From: Thiohalomonas denitrificans
Lineage (GTDB): Bacteria; Pseudomonadota; Gammaproteobacteria; Thiohalomonadales; Thiohalomonadaceae
Direction of reading: 5' to 3'
Assembly (NCBI GenBank): GCA_020725115.1
Contig: DYFR01000003.1
Coordinates: 1 to 64,000 of the forward strand
DNA: 64,000 nt
Below are positions 10,676 to 19,127 of this stretch, piece after piece. Made by a program: the position numbers and the translations under genes. Below the pieces are notes generated by a model. The model was not told the DNA's origin and made no database searches. It saw nothing but the letters and a program-made list of their open reading frames with translations. Position 1 is the first letter of the stretch; each line of letters begins with the position of its first letter.

Positions 10676-13600
10676 ATGGAAAAGCCCAGCCTTCTTCGTC
10701 GCCTGCGCCGTGCGCTGTGGTTCGCCACGGCGGGGCTGGCGATCCTGGCGGCGGTACTGCTCACCCTGACGCGGTTGCTGCTGCCGGGCCTGGAAGGCTA
10801 CCGCACCCAGGTGGAGACGATGGCGAGCGCCGCGCTGGGCCAGCCGGTGCATATCCGTACCCTGACGGCGCGACTGAGGATGCTGTCGCCGGTGGCGGTG
10901 CTGGAAGAGGTGGAGCTGCTCGACGTGACGGGCAGTCAGCCGGTGGCCCGTTTCCGCGAGGCCCAGGTCGGCTTCGACCTGCTGGCCAGTCTGCGCGAGC
11001 TGCGGCCGGTGATCTCCACGCTGACGGTGGTGGGTGCCGATCTGACCCTGGTGCGCCAGGTGGACGGCAGTCTGCAGGTGCAGGGGCTGGCGCAAGGGCG
11101 CGGTGACGAGACGGGTGACGTGGTGGGCATGGGGCGCTGGCTGCTGGAGCAGCGCAGGCTGGCGCTGCGGGAGAGCCGGCTGCACTGGCGTGATCTCAAG
11201 ACCGGCCGCAGCTTCGATATCGAACGGGTGGACATCGAGCTGCATAACAGCGATGCGCGTCATCAACTCAATATCGAGGTGGCCTTGCCGCCGGGGATGG
11301 GGCGCAGCCTGCATCTGGCCCTCGACCTGGAGGGCGACGTGTTGCGTCCCGGTGCCTGGCGCGGCCGTGGCTATCTGGAGGGCAAGACGCTGCGCCCGGC
11401 GCAGTGGCTGGAGGAATGGGGGCCGCTGGCCGGTGTCACGCTGCAGCAGGGGGTGTTCGACCTGCAACTGTGGGGTGAGTGGGAGTCTGGCCGGCTGACG
11501 CGGGTGGAGGGGACGGCCGCGGCGCAGGAGTTGTCGCTGCATTCCTCCGCCGGCACGCTGGCGCTGGAGCAGCTGGCGGGTGCGGCGCAGTGGCAGCGCC
11601 ATGCCGGCGGCTGGGAGCTGCAGCTGGGCGATCTCCGGCTGTTGCGGCAGAAGACGGCGGCGGTGGCCCCGGTGCAGGCCAGACTGCAGCGCGACGGCAA
11701 TGCCTGGGAGTTGCAGGTTTCGGCACTGCAACTGGAGGATGTGGCCGCCGTCGCGCCGCTGTTGCCGCTGCTGGATGCCGGGCAGCGCGCTACCCTTGCC
11801 TCTCTGCAGCCGCGGGGCCAGCTGCGCCAATTGCGCGTCGCACTGGCCGATGGTGAGGTGCGCCATGCCCAGGGGACGGTGGAACAGGCCGCCCTGTTGC
11901 CGTGGCAGCAGCTGCCTGGTTTCAGCGGCCTGAGCGGGCGCTGGGTGTGGAGTGGCGATCATGGCCTGGTGCTGTTCGACAGCCGTGACAGTACCGTGGA
12001 CTTGCCGCAGTTGTTCCGTGCCCCCCTGCAGTTCCAGCAGTTGCAGGGCAGCATTGGCCTGCAGCGCAGCGCGGCGGGCTGGCGCATCGATATCGATGCT
12101 GCGCGCGCAGTCACCCCTGATATTCATGTCGCGGTCGACGCGATGCTTGCGGTGCCCGTCGCCGCCGCCCCTTATCTTGATCTGCGCGGCCTGTTCTGGA
12201 ATGGGCGGGCCATCGGTACCTCGCGTTATCTGCCGGCGGGGATCATGGGCAGCGAGGCGCTGGCCTGGCTGGATGAGGCCTTCCGCGGCGGCAGCGTGAC
12301 CCGCGGCGGCATGCTGTTCCATGGTCCGCTCGACGCCTTTCCCTTTGACGGTGGCGAGGGGCGCTTTGAGGTGGATTTCGGCGTGCATGATGCGGAGCTG
12401 TTTTTCCAGAGCGGCTGGCCCAGCCTGCATGAGGTGGATGCACGGGTCAGTTTTCTCAATCGCAGCCTCACCATCAGCGCCGACAGCGGTCGGATGTACG
12501 ACAGCCGTATCAGCCGGGCGCAGGTGACCATTGCCGATCTGCTGCATCCCCTGCTGACGGTGCAGGGGGCGGCCCGCCTCGGCGGTGATGACGCCGTCAG
12601 GCTGTTGCGCGACACGCCGTTGCGTACCCGGTTCGGTGATTATGCGGCCGGGTTGCGGCTGGAGGGTGAGAGCGGGCTGGAACTGGAATTCACCCTGCCG
12701 CTGGAATCGGCACTGGCCGCCACCCAGCCGTTCCGCCTGAGCGGTGCGGTGCTGCTGCAGGACAACCGCCTGTGGATCGAGGACTGGCTGCCGGTCGAGG
12801 CCATCGAGGGTCGCCTGAGCTTTACCGATACCGGCCTGCAGGCGGATGGATTGCAGGCCCGCCTGCTGGACGAGCCGGCCAGCATCACCATCTATGGCGA
12901 GGGTCAGGGTGATGCTGCCCGCACGATCATTGCCGGTCGTGGCCGGATGCAGGCGGCGGCGCTGGGCCGTCTGCACGATTCCCCTCTGCTCGGGCGCGTG
13001 CGTGGCCATGGTGTCTGGCAGGGGGTGCTCAGTGTGCCGCACGGCGACAGCCGCAGCGGTGCCCAGTTGCGGCTGCACTCCGATCTGCTCGGCATGGCGC
13101 TGGAACTGCCGCATCCCCTGAACAAGGCGGCCGACGAATCCCGCAGGCTGGAGCTGGTGCATCATTTTTCCGGTGCCAGGCGCGGACAGTTGCAGCTGAC
13201 CTACGGTGAGACGGTGCAGGCCCTGCTGGCCTTCGGCGAGCAGAAAGGGATGCGCCGCGGCGCCCTTCATTTCGGTCCGGGAGCGATGCAGTTGCCGTCG
13301 CGTGACGAGTTGCATATCAGCGGTGTGCTGCGTGATCTGGAGCTGGCGCAGTGGGGCGCGGCATTGCGCGGCGGCGGCAAGGGGGCCTCCTTGCCGGTGC
13401 GGGTGGCGATGGATGAGCTGCACCTGGCCGCGGGCGAGGGGGAGGGCGGCGGCAGTACCGACTGGCACGAACTGCCGCCGCTGGATGTGCAGATCAGGCG
13501 TTTCGGTCATGGCGCATTACAGCTGGATCAGCTGGCCTTCAAGCTGGACAACAGCCGTGCGGCCATGCAGATCACCGACCTGCAACTGACGGGGCCGGGA

Positions 13601-14311
13601 ATGCAGCTGACCGGACAGGCACGCTGGCAGCTGCGGCCGCGCTCCTACAGCGAGCTCAAGCTGCAGCTGGACTCATCCGATGTCGGGCAGATGCTGCGGC
13701 ATCTGGGCATCGCCAGCGTGATTACCCGCGGCAAGGGCAGCGCCACGGCGGAGCTCAACTGGCCCGGGCCGTTTGCCGCCATCAGTGCCGCTACGCTGGA
13801 TGGCCGCATTCATGCCCGCATCGAGGACGGCATGATGGATGAGCTGGATCCCGGTGCCGGCCGCCTGCTGGGTCTGCTCAGCCTGCAGGCATTGCCGCGC
13901 CGTCTGGTGCTCGATTTCCGTGACCTGTTCCAGAAGGGGTTGGCCTTCAGCAGTATCGAGGGCGACTTCACTCTGCGTGCCGGCGATGCCCATACCTCCA
14001 ATATGCTGATGGAGTCCGCGGCGGCGCTGGTGCGGGTCGAGGGACGCACCGGCCTGGTGGCGCGCGATTACGATCAGCGCATCACCGTGGTTCCCAATCT
14101 GTCCGGCACGGCGCCGGTCGTCGGCACCCTGGCCTTCGGGCCGCAGGTCGGCGCGCTGATGCTGCTGTTCCAGAAACTGCTGAAGAAAAATGTCGATGAA
14201 GCGGCACGCACGGAATACCGCGTGACCGGCCCGTGGGATCAGCCGCTGATCGAGAAAGTGCCGGCGGCCAAGGGTGGTACCTCATCGGCACCGGAGCAGG
14301 GGACGTTGTGA
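10676..14311 (+). CDS. yhdP: YhdP-family AsmA-like envelope protein
   Basis: A very large protein (1211 residues) with one N-terminal transmembrane helix (about residues 15-38) and a long periplasmic part rich in beta repeats. The C-terminal AsmA-like region (ITVVPNLSGTAPVVGTLAFGP, about 1130-1150) is typical of YhdP. In E. coli, YhdP, TamB and YdbH together support phospholipid movement to the outer membrane. The position after rng is the conserved one. The family is clear; the role is taken from E. coli. Confidence 0.92.
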   Translation: MEKPSLLRRLRRALWFATAGLAILAAVLLTLTRLLLPGLEGYRTQVETMASAALGQPVHIRTLTARLRMLSPVAVLEEVELLDVTGSQPVARFREAQVGFDLLASLRELRPVISTLTVVGADLTLVRQVDGSLQVQGLAQGRGDETGDVVGMGRWLLEQRRLALRESRLHWRDLKTGRSFDIERVDIELHNSDARHQLNIEVALPPGMGRSLHLALDLEGDVLRPGAWRGRGYLEGKTLRPAQWLEEWGPLAGVTLQQGVFDLQLWGEWESGRLTRVEGTAAAQELSLHSSAGTLALEQLAGAAQWQRHAGGWELQLGDLRLLRQKTAAVAPVQARLQRDGNAWELQVSALQLEDVAAVAPLLPLLDAGQRATLASLQPRGQLRQLRVALADGEVRHAQGTVEQAALLPWQQLPGFSGLSGRWVWSGDHGLVLFDSRDSTVDLPQLFRAPLQFQQLQGSIGLQRSAAGWRIDIDAARAVTPDIHVAVDAMLAVPVAAAPYLDLRGLFWNGRAIGTSRYLPAGIMGSEALAWLDEAFRGGSVTRGGMLFHGPLDAFPFDGGEGRFEVDFGVHDAELFFQSGWPSLHEVDARVSFLNRSLTISADSGRMYDSRISRAQVTIADLLHPLLTVQGAARLGGDDAVRLLRDTPLRTRFGDYAAGLRLEGESGLELEFTLPLESALAATQPFRLSGAVLLQDNRLWIEDWLPVEAIEGRLSFTDTGLQADGLQARLLDEPASITIYGEGQGDAARTIIAGRGRMQAAALGRLHDSPLLGRVRGHGVWQGVLSVPHGDSRSGAQLRLHSDLLGMALELPHPLNKAADESRRLELVHHFSGARRGQLQLTYGETVQALLAFGEQKGMRRGALHFGPGAMQLPSRDELHISGVLRDLELAQWGAALRGGGKGASLPVRVAMDELHLAAGEGEGGGSTDWHELPPLDVQIRRFGHGALQLDQLAFKLDNSRAAMQITDLQLTGPGMQLTGQARWQLRPRSYSELKLQLDSSDVGQMLRHLGIASVITRGKGSATAELNWPGPFAAISAATLDGRIHARIEDGMMDELDPGAGRLLGLLSLQALPRRLVLDFRDLFQKGLAFSSIEGDFTLRAGDAHTSNMLMESAAALVRVEGRTGLVARDYDQRITVVPNLSGTAPVVGTLAFGPQVGALMLLFQKLLKKNVDEAARTEYRVTGPWDQPLIEKVPAAKGGTSSAPEQGTL

Positions 14312-14338
14312 GATGACGGAAAATGGTATTCTGACGCC

Positions 14339-14677
14339 ATGAATCGGTTCCTGTTCATCGTCGGCCTGCTGCTTGCCTCCCCTGCCATGGCCGCCCCCGC
14401 ACCGCTGTTTGTCACCGCTGTTGAATGGGCGCAGCCGCGCACGGGTGCCGCCCTGATGCAGCATCCGGCCCTGGTTCAGGTGATGGGTGAGTTGCGCGAC
14501 GGGCAACGACTGCAACTGCTGTATCCGGGCGGCGATGAAGGCAGCCTGTGGGCGCACGAACTGCAGGCCTGGCTGGTGGCGCTGGGCCTGTCGTCGCAGC
14601 GCATCGAACTGCTGCCCGGCAGCCCGCGCGAGGACGCCATCGAACTGCGCGTGGCGGGTGTGCCAGCGGCGGAATAG
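14339..14677 (+). CDS. small exported protein of unknown function
   Basis: 112 residues with a clear signal peptide (MNRFLFIVGLLLASPAMAA, cleaved after AMA), followed by about 90 residues with no recognised catalytic motif. The segment ELRDGQRLQLLYPGGDEGSLWAHELQAW suggests an alpha/beta fold of the type that acts on an OmpA-like or carrier partner, but I cannot name the family. It starts 28 bases after yhdP and is probably co-transcribed with it. Confidence 0.6.
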   Translation: MNRFLFIVGLLLASPAMAAPAPLFVTAVEWAQPRTGAALMQHPALVQVMGELRDGQRLQLLYPGGDEGSLWAHELQAWLVALGLSSQRIELLPGSPREDAIELRVAGVPAAE

Positions 14678-14693
14678 CGGTCAACCAATAAAG

Positions 14694-14815
14694 AATGAAT
14701 CCGCAAATGAACGCGAATGGACGCGAATCGTCAAGATACTGATGCTCACTCGGCAATGAAGTGGTCAGTCCTTGATCTTGATTTGCGTCTATTCGCGTTC
14801 ATTCGCGGACTGAAT
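14694..14815. repeat. GAACGCGAAT-unit inverted repeat
   Basis: Left arm 14694-14737 and right arm 14774-14815 are near-perfect reverse complements made of units of about 10 bases (GAACGCGAAT, GGACGCGAAT), around a 36-base loop. Same family as 22699-22844. It fills the gap between the small exported protein and the nitrilase gene. Confidence 0.9.
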
Positions 14816-14862
14816 GGTGTTTCTGGATCAGACGTGACAGATAACGATAAGGAGAAGCAAGC

Positions 14863-15687
14863 GTGACTCGTGTGGCAGCCGTTCAGATGGCCTCCGGCCC
14901 CAATATCAGTGCCAATCTTGCCGAGGCGGAACGCCTCATCGCCAAGGCGGCCGCCGCCGGCGCGCGGCTGGTGGTGCTGCCGGAGAACTTTGCCCTGATG
15001 TGCATGCACGAGATGGACAAGGTGAAGGTGCGCGAGACCGACGGCAAGGGGCAGATACAGGACTTCCTCGCCCGCACCTCCGCGCGCTACGGCATCTGGC
15101 TGGTGGGCGGTACGGTGCCGCTGGCGGCCGATGATGCCAACAAGGTGCGTGCCGCCTGTCTGCTGTTCGATGACAAGGGGCAACGTGTTGCCCGCTATGA
15201 CAAGGTGCACCTGTTCGATGTACATCTGGAAGAGAGCAACGAGGACTATGCCGAGTCGAAGACCATCGAGCCGGGCAACGGCGTGGTGGTGGTCGATACC
15301 CCGTTCGGCCGGCTCGGCCTCGCCGTGTGCTACGACCTGCGCTTCCCCGAACTGTTCCGCCGCATGGTGCAGGAGAACGTAGAGATTATCGTCATCCCCT
15401 CCGCCTTCACCGCCATCACCGGCAGGGCGCACTGGGAGCCGCTGCTTCGCGCCCGCGCCATCGAAAACCTAAGCTACGTCATCGCCTCGGCCCAGGGCGG
15501 CTACCATGCCAACGGCCGCGAAACCCACGGCGACTCGATGATCGTCGATCCCTGGGGCGTGGTGATGGATCGCCTGCCGCGCGGCTCCGGCTTCGTCATG
15601 GCCGAGATCGAACGCTCGCGTTTGCAGGCCATTCGCCGCAACTTCCCGGCACTGGAACACCGCCGCCTGCCTTGTACCCTGCCGTAA
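14863..15687 (+). CDS. nitrilase-family amidase, probable deaminated glutathione amidase
   Basis: Carbon-nitrogen hydrolase of 274 residues. The Glu-Lys-Cys triad lies in LPENFAL, YDKVHLFDVHLEE and VCYDLRFPELFR, a pattern fitting the Nit1/YbeM branch that repairs deaminated glutathione. The GTG start has a strong AAGGAG site 9 bases upstream. The position after yhdP is common in gammaproteobacteria. The substrate is inferred from sequence type; omega-amidase activity is an alternative. Confidence 0.85.
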   Translation: MTRVAAVQMASGPNISANLAEAERLIAKAAAAGARLVVLPENFALMCMHEMDKVKVRETDGKGQIQDFLARTSARYGIWLVGGTVPLAADDANKVRAACLLFDDKGQRVARYDKVHLFDVHLEESNEDYAESKTIEPGNGVVVVDTPFGRLGLAVCYDLRFPELFRRMVQENVEIIVIPSAFTAITGRAHWEPLLRARAIENLSYVIASAQGGYHANGRETHGDSMIVDPWGVVMDRLPRGSGFVMAEIERSRLQAIRRNFPALEHRRLPCTLP

Positions 15688-15749
15688 GCGGCGCATTGAG
15701 CGGGCCTCAGCCGGCCTGTGGCCGCTTGATATCTGTCGTTTAGAGCCTG

Positions 15750-15770
15750 GTGTTCTAATGATATGAACAC
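15750..15770. promoter_or_regulatory. operator-like palindrome upstream of tandem TusA gene
   Basis: GTGTTC (15750-15755) and GAACAC (15765-15770) form a perfect 6+6 inverted repeat with a 9-base A/T-rich spacer, 85 bases before the start of the tandem TusA gene. The size and symmetry suit a dimeric regulator site. No regulator gene is nearby, so the identity is unknown. Confidence 0.35.
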
Positions 15771-15854
15771 TGGTTCTTTCTCTGGTGGTCGGTTCCTGAC
15801 GTAGGATGCTCTTCCGGCAATGACTGCAATGCCGCATCAGTACGAGGAGCCGCC

Positions 15855-16337
15855 ATGCATACTGCCCGTTCATACACCCCCGTCGCCACCGTCGATGTGT
15901 GCGGCCATCCCTGTCCGGCACCGGTGGTGGCTAGCCGACGTTACGCGCGGGATATTGATGCCGGCGAGGTCTTGCTGCTGGTGGCCGACTGTGTCCGTAC
16001 TACCGACGAGCTGGGCACCTGGGCACGGATCACCGGCAATGAGTTATTGCATGTGGAGTCGCTCGATGAGCGGCGCAAGGGCTATTACATCCGCAAGGGA
16101 CGGTCGCGTGCCGTGCAACGGCTGGTGGATACCCGCGGCACATGCTGCCCGACCCCGGTGGTGGAGGCCGGGCGTGCACTGCGGACACTGCAGTCCGGTG
16201 CCGTGATCCGGCTGGTCAGTGATTGCCCCAGCGCCAGGATTGAAGTTGCGGCCTGGATCAGAAGTACCGGCCACATCCTGCTGGATAGCGTGGAAAACGT
16301 CTACGGCGAACTGTACTGCCACGTACAGAAACGCTGA
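15855..16337 (+). CDS. tandem two-domain TusA/SirA-like sulfur-carrier protein
   Basis: 160 residues containing two complete TusA-like domains. Domain 1 (about 12-70) has the active-site motif CGHPCPAPVV, with Cys20 in the CPxP position. Domain 2 (about 90-155) has RGTCCPTPVVEA, with Cys98 in the CPxP position and an extra Cys97. Both keep the later D-C-(P/V) segment and the W-(I/A)-R-x-T-G helix (Cys46, Cys124). TusA proteins hand persulfide sulfur to acceptors such as tRNA-thiolation or Dsr enzymes; tandem forms are uncommon. It has a good AGGAG site and stands alone between an operator-like palindrome and a terminator. The partner is unknown. Confidence 0.85.
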   Translation: MHTARSYTPVATVDVCGHPCPAPVVASRRYARDIDAGEVLLLVADCVRTTDELGTWARITGNELLHVESLDERRKGYYIRKGRSRAVQRLVDTRGTCCPTPVVEAGRALRTLQSGAVIRLVSDCPSARIEVAAWIRSTGHILLDSVENVYGELYCHVQKR

Positions 16338-16393
16338 CGCATGATTTTTTGCATCACCTCCTGACGCCAGTTCTCCATGTGGCGTAACTTTTA

Positions 16394-16421
16394 CAGCAAC
16401 CCTCGGGTTGCTGTTTTTTTT
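16394..16421 (+). terminator. Rho-independent terminator after tandem TusA gene
   Basis: A perfect 9-bp stem CAGCAACCC/GGGTTGCTG with a 2-base loop is followed by eight T residues. It lies 56 bases after the stop, in the convergent gap before the minus-strand DUF389 gene. Confidence 0.93.
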
Positions 16422-16488
16422 GTAACGGGCACCCCTGCCGCAAGTTTGATCGCTCCTATTCCCGGCCGTCTTGCGACCAGCCCGGGTC

Positions 16489-18426
16489 TCACAGCTGCAG
16501 GCGATGAGTGACCTCCAGTTCCACCTCACGCCCCCAGCGCTCACTCAGCAGTTGCTTCAAGGCCCTGAGGTCGTCGAGGTCAACGACCTGGCGTGCACTG
16601 ACGTCGGCGCGCAGCAGCACCTTGTCGCGCTGAATCGCCACCTGCAGTTGCTTGAGATGCAGCTGCTTGCCGTGAATCTGGAATACGGTGGTGCCCGCAT
16701 CGCGTTCGATGCCCCAGTAGGTATAGATATTGTAGAAAGAGACGGACAGCGGAATGCTGATCACGCCGAGCAGCAGCAACGAGATGGCAAGACCGCGTCT
16801 GGCCCGGAGGATCGGCGCGTAGCCGAGCACCAGAAAGGTGAGGGCGGCGGCAAGGGCGATACCGACCAGGTTGGTAAGAAACAGCAGCATGGCGCCGCTG
16901 ATGATGTGCAGATCCATCCAGCCGATACCGATGCCTGCCACGCATAGCGGCGGGGCAAGGGCGACGGCGATGGCCACGCCGGGCAGACTCTTCATCACGC
17001 TCTCGCGCGCATGGGCATAGGCGCCGGCGATGCCGGCGGCGATGGCGATGCCGAGGTCGAGCAGATTGGGATTCAGGCGGCCGGCCATCTCCGGGGTGAT
17101 CTTCTCGAACGGGATGATCAGGGCGATGAGCGCCGCGGTGCCGAGTGCCAGCAAGGTGCCGATGCCGATGCTGGTGAGAGAGGTATTGAGCAGGGCGCGA
17201 TCGCCGCGCAGTATTCCCATGGCAAGCGAAATGATCGGTGCCATCAGCGGTGCCAGCACCATGGCGCCGATGATCACTGCGGCACTGGAGAGAAACAGGC
17301 CCAGGGTGGCAACGATGGCGCTCAGTACCATCAGAAGCAGGAAATGTGCCGGTGCGCGTGCACTTTCGCGCAGTTGCAGGAACAGTTCCTTGAAATCCTC
17401 TTCCAGGGCGTGGGTGAACAGCGGCAGCTTGCGCTGGATCATGGCCACCCGTGCCTCATGGGTGGGGAGGTTGTCGACCTTCACCATGTCCTTGTCGTCC
17501 TGCTGTATCTCGTGCAGGGCATGGTATTCATCACTCAGATTCATCCGCACCGCGCCCTGCTGTATCTCCAGTTCGATACTCTCGGCGGTGCGCTTGCGTC
17601 CGTCGACGAGATAACGCAGAGGGCGCGGGCTTTCGATCTTCAGATAGCTGCTCTTGATGTAGCTGATGGCGGTAGGCAGGCGGCTGACCTTCTGTTCACC
17701 GCGCACCAGGGCGGTGAACAGGAAGGCCAGGTATTCCATCACCGACTTGGGGGCGATGAGGATGGTGGATACCTTGCCGTCCTGCACCGAGATGGTGGTG
17801 TTGAGCAGGCGCGCGGCGGCGTTGTTGACATCATTCTCGATGGCGATCAGGCCGGTGATTGCGGTCTTGAAGGTTTTGTCCTTGCCGGTAGTGAAGGTGG
17901 CCGGGAAGGGATGGATGGCGAACAGGTTACGCACACTGATCAGCAGCAGCGCGAGGGTGTAGCGCATGGAGCGCAGCCAGGAGCGGGCACGCTCGCGGTA
18001 GAGGCGGTGGCCCGCGCTGAGAAACGGTGTTTCCCCGAGTATCACCGAACCCAGTGCCAGCTCATCGTTGCAGCGCAGAATATCGATGGCAACTGCGCCG
18101 TCGTCGAACGCCAGGGCGATGGCCTCATCCTCGGCACGCGGTACCTGGAACCAGTCGTAGAGGCGGCTGCGCCCGTCGAGGGGCAGGATGCCGAGGGATA
18201 CATTTTCGATACAGGCCCGTTGCAGCAGCAGCGCCAGCATGATGTCGTCAGTCACGGCCACTACATGGGTGCAGCCATGCAGACTGGCTGCGGGGCGTTG
18301 CAGGAAGTCCTCGATGCTGGCGCGTGCCAGAGTGATACCTTGGGCAGTAGCGAAGGTCGTGATGGCGGCGGTGAGGGTCTCCGCGGACTCCAGCGTTACC
18401 AGTAGGGCACGATTGACCAGCGGCAT
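16489..18426 (-). CDS. DUF389 membrane protein with N-terminal DAG-kinase-like domain
   Basis: 645 residues. The N-terminal ~300 residues resemble a lipid/NAD-kinase-like catalytic fold (for example LGILPLDGRSRLYDWFQVPR). The region from about residue 365 on is the DUF389 membrane domain with several helices and the signatures FLSSAAVIIGAMVLAPLMAP and LPGVAIAVALAPPLCVAGIG. The C-terminal ~70 residues are soluble. No transport substrate has been settled for the family to my knowledge. It is convergent with the TusA gene and has its own transcription unit; a repeat lies upstream. Confidence 0.8.
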   Translation of the reverse strand: MPLVNRALLVTLESAETLTAAITTFATAQGITLARASIEDFLQRPAASLHGCTHVVAVTDDIMLALLLQRACIENVSLGILPLDGRSRLYDWFQVPRAEDEAIALAFDDGAVAIDILRCNDELALGSVILGETPFLSAGHRLYRERARSWLRSMRYTLALLLISVRNLFAIHPFPATFTTGKDKTFKTAITGLIAIENDVNNAAARLLNTTISVQDGKVSTILIAPKSVMEYLAFLFTALVRGEQKVSRLPTAISYIKSSYLKIESPRPLRYLVDGRKRTAESIELEIQQGAVRMNLSDEYHALHEIQQDDKDMVKVDNLPTHEARVAMIQRKLPLFTHALEEDFKELFLQLRESARAPAHFLLLMVLSAIVATLGLFLSSAAVIIGAMVLAPLMAPIISLAMGILRGDRALLNTSLTSIGIGTLLALGTAALIALIIPFEKITPEMAGRLNPNLLDLGIAIAAGIAGAYAHARESVMKSLPGVAIAVALAPPLCVAGIGIGWMDLHIISGAMLLFLTNLVGIALAAALTFLVLGYAPILRARRGLAISLLLLGVISIPLSVSFYNIYTYWGIERDAGTTVFQIHGKQLHLKQLQVAIQRDKVLLRADVSARQVVDLDDLRALKQLLSERWGREVELEVTHRLQL

Positions 18427-18485
18427 GAACGTTCTCCTTTCGCCTGACGATTGGCGGTGCTAAACGCGAAGGCATCAAGGGGAAC

Positions 18486-18584
18486 AACCAACACCCTTGT
18501 CGCAGAGCCGCAGAGGTGCAGAGGGGATTCAATATAAACCTGTTCGTTCTCCGCGTCTCTGCGCCTCTGCGACAGGTGTTGGTT
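18486..18584. repeat. CGCAGAG-unit inverted repeat upstream of DUF389 gene
   Basis: Left arm 18486-18526 and right arm 18549-18584 pair well; the outer ends AACCAACACC/GGTGTTGGTT are perfect. The loop is about 22 bases. It lies between the DUF389 gene start and the darP stop. CGCAGAG family. Confidence 0.9.
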
Positions 18585-18616
18585 TTGATGTTCTTCGTGT
18601 TGTGGTCTTGCAACGA

Positions 18617-19126
18617 TCAGTCGATCAGCTCGCGCAGGGCGCGGAACAGTTCGCGCGAGGTCTTGGGCGGCCTCCCTGCGGCGTGTTCGGCCTGGGCGGC
18701 GCGCATCAGCTGGCGCAGCTGCTGGCGGTCGGCGTGGGGGAATTCTTCCAGCAGCGCAGTGAGGGCGGTGTCGCCTTCATTGAGCAGGCGATCGCGCCAG
18801 CGTTCGCACTGGTGATGATGGGCGACAGTCAGTGCATGGCGTCCCTGGATGCGCTCCAGCGCCTCGCGGATCGGGGCGTCGTCTTCCAGGCGCAGCAGTT
18901 TGCCGAGATACTTGAGCTGGCGCTTGCGTGCGCCGTGGGCGGTGATGCTGCGGGTTTCCCTCACTGCGGCGAGTACTTCTTCCGACAGTGGGATATCGGC
19001 CAACTGCTGTGTCGACAGTTCGATCAGTTCGGCGCCGAGATCCTGCAGCCCATGGGCATCGCGCTTGAGCTGGCTCTTGCTGGGGCCGAGGTCCTCGTCG
19101 TCGAAGTCGTCGTGGTCGTGTGTCAT
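18617..19126 (-). CDS. darP: ribosome biogenesis factor DarP (YjgA)
   Basis: 169 residues of the DUF615 family: an acidic N-terminus (MTHDHDDFDDEDLGPSKSQLKRDAHGLQDLG), then a helical RNA-binding body with ITAHGARKRQLKYLGKLLR. DarP joins late 50S assembly intermediates in E. coli. It starts 1 base after the mgtE stop, so the two are probably one transcript. Confidence 0.93.
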   Translation of the reverse strand: MTHDHDDFDDEDLGPSKSQLKRDAHGLQDLGAELIELSTQQLADIPLSEEVLAAVRETRSITAHGARKRQLKYLGKLLRLEDDAPIREALERIQGRHALTVAHHHQCERWRDRLLNEGDTALTALLEEFPHADRQQLRQLMRAAQAEHAAGRPPKTSRELFRALRELID

Positions 19127-19127
19127 G

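Noticed and set aside
10481-13510. Minus-strand open frame of about 1000 residues opposite yhdP
   Set aside because: Shadow of the YhdP gene; composition is His/Gln/Pro-rich and there is no domain signal.
17011-18405. Plus-strand open frame of 464 residues opposite the DUF389 gene
   Set aside because: Gln/Gly/His-rich antisense frame; the minus strand encodes a recognised membrane protein.
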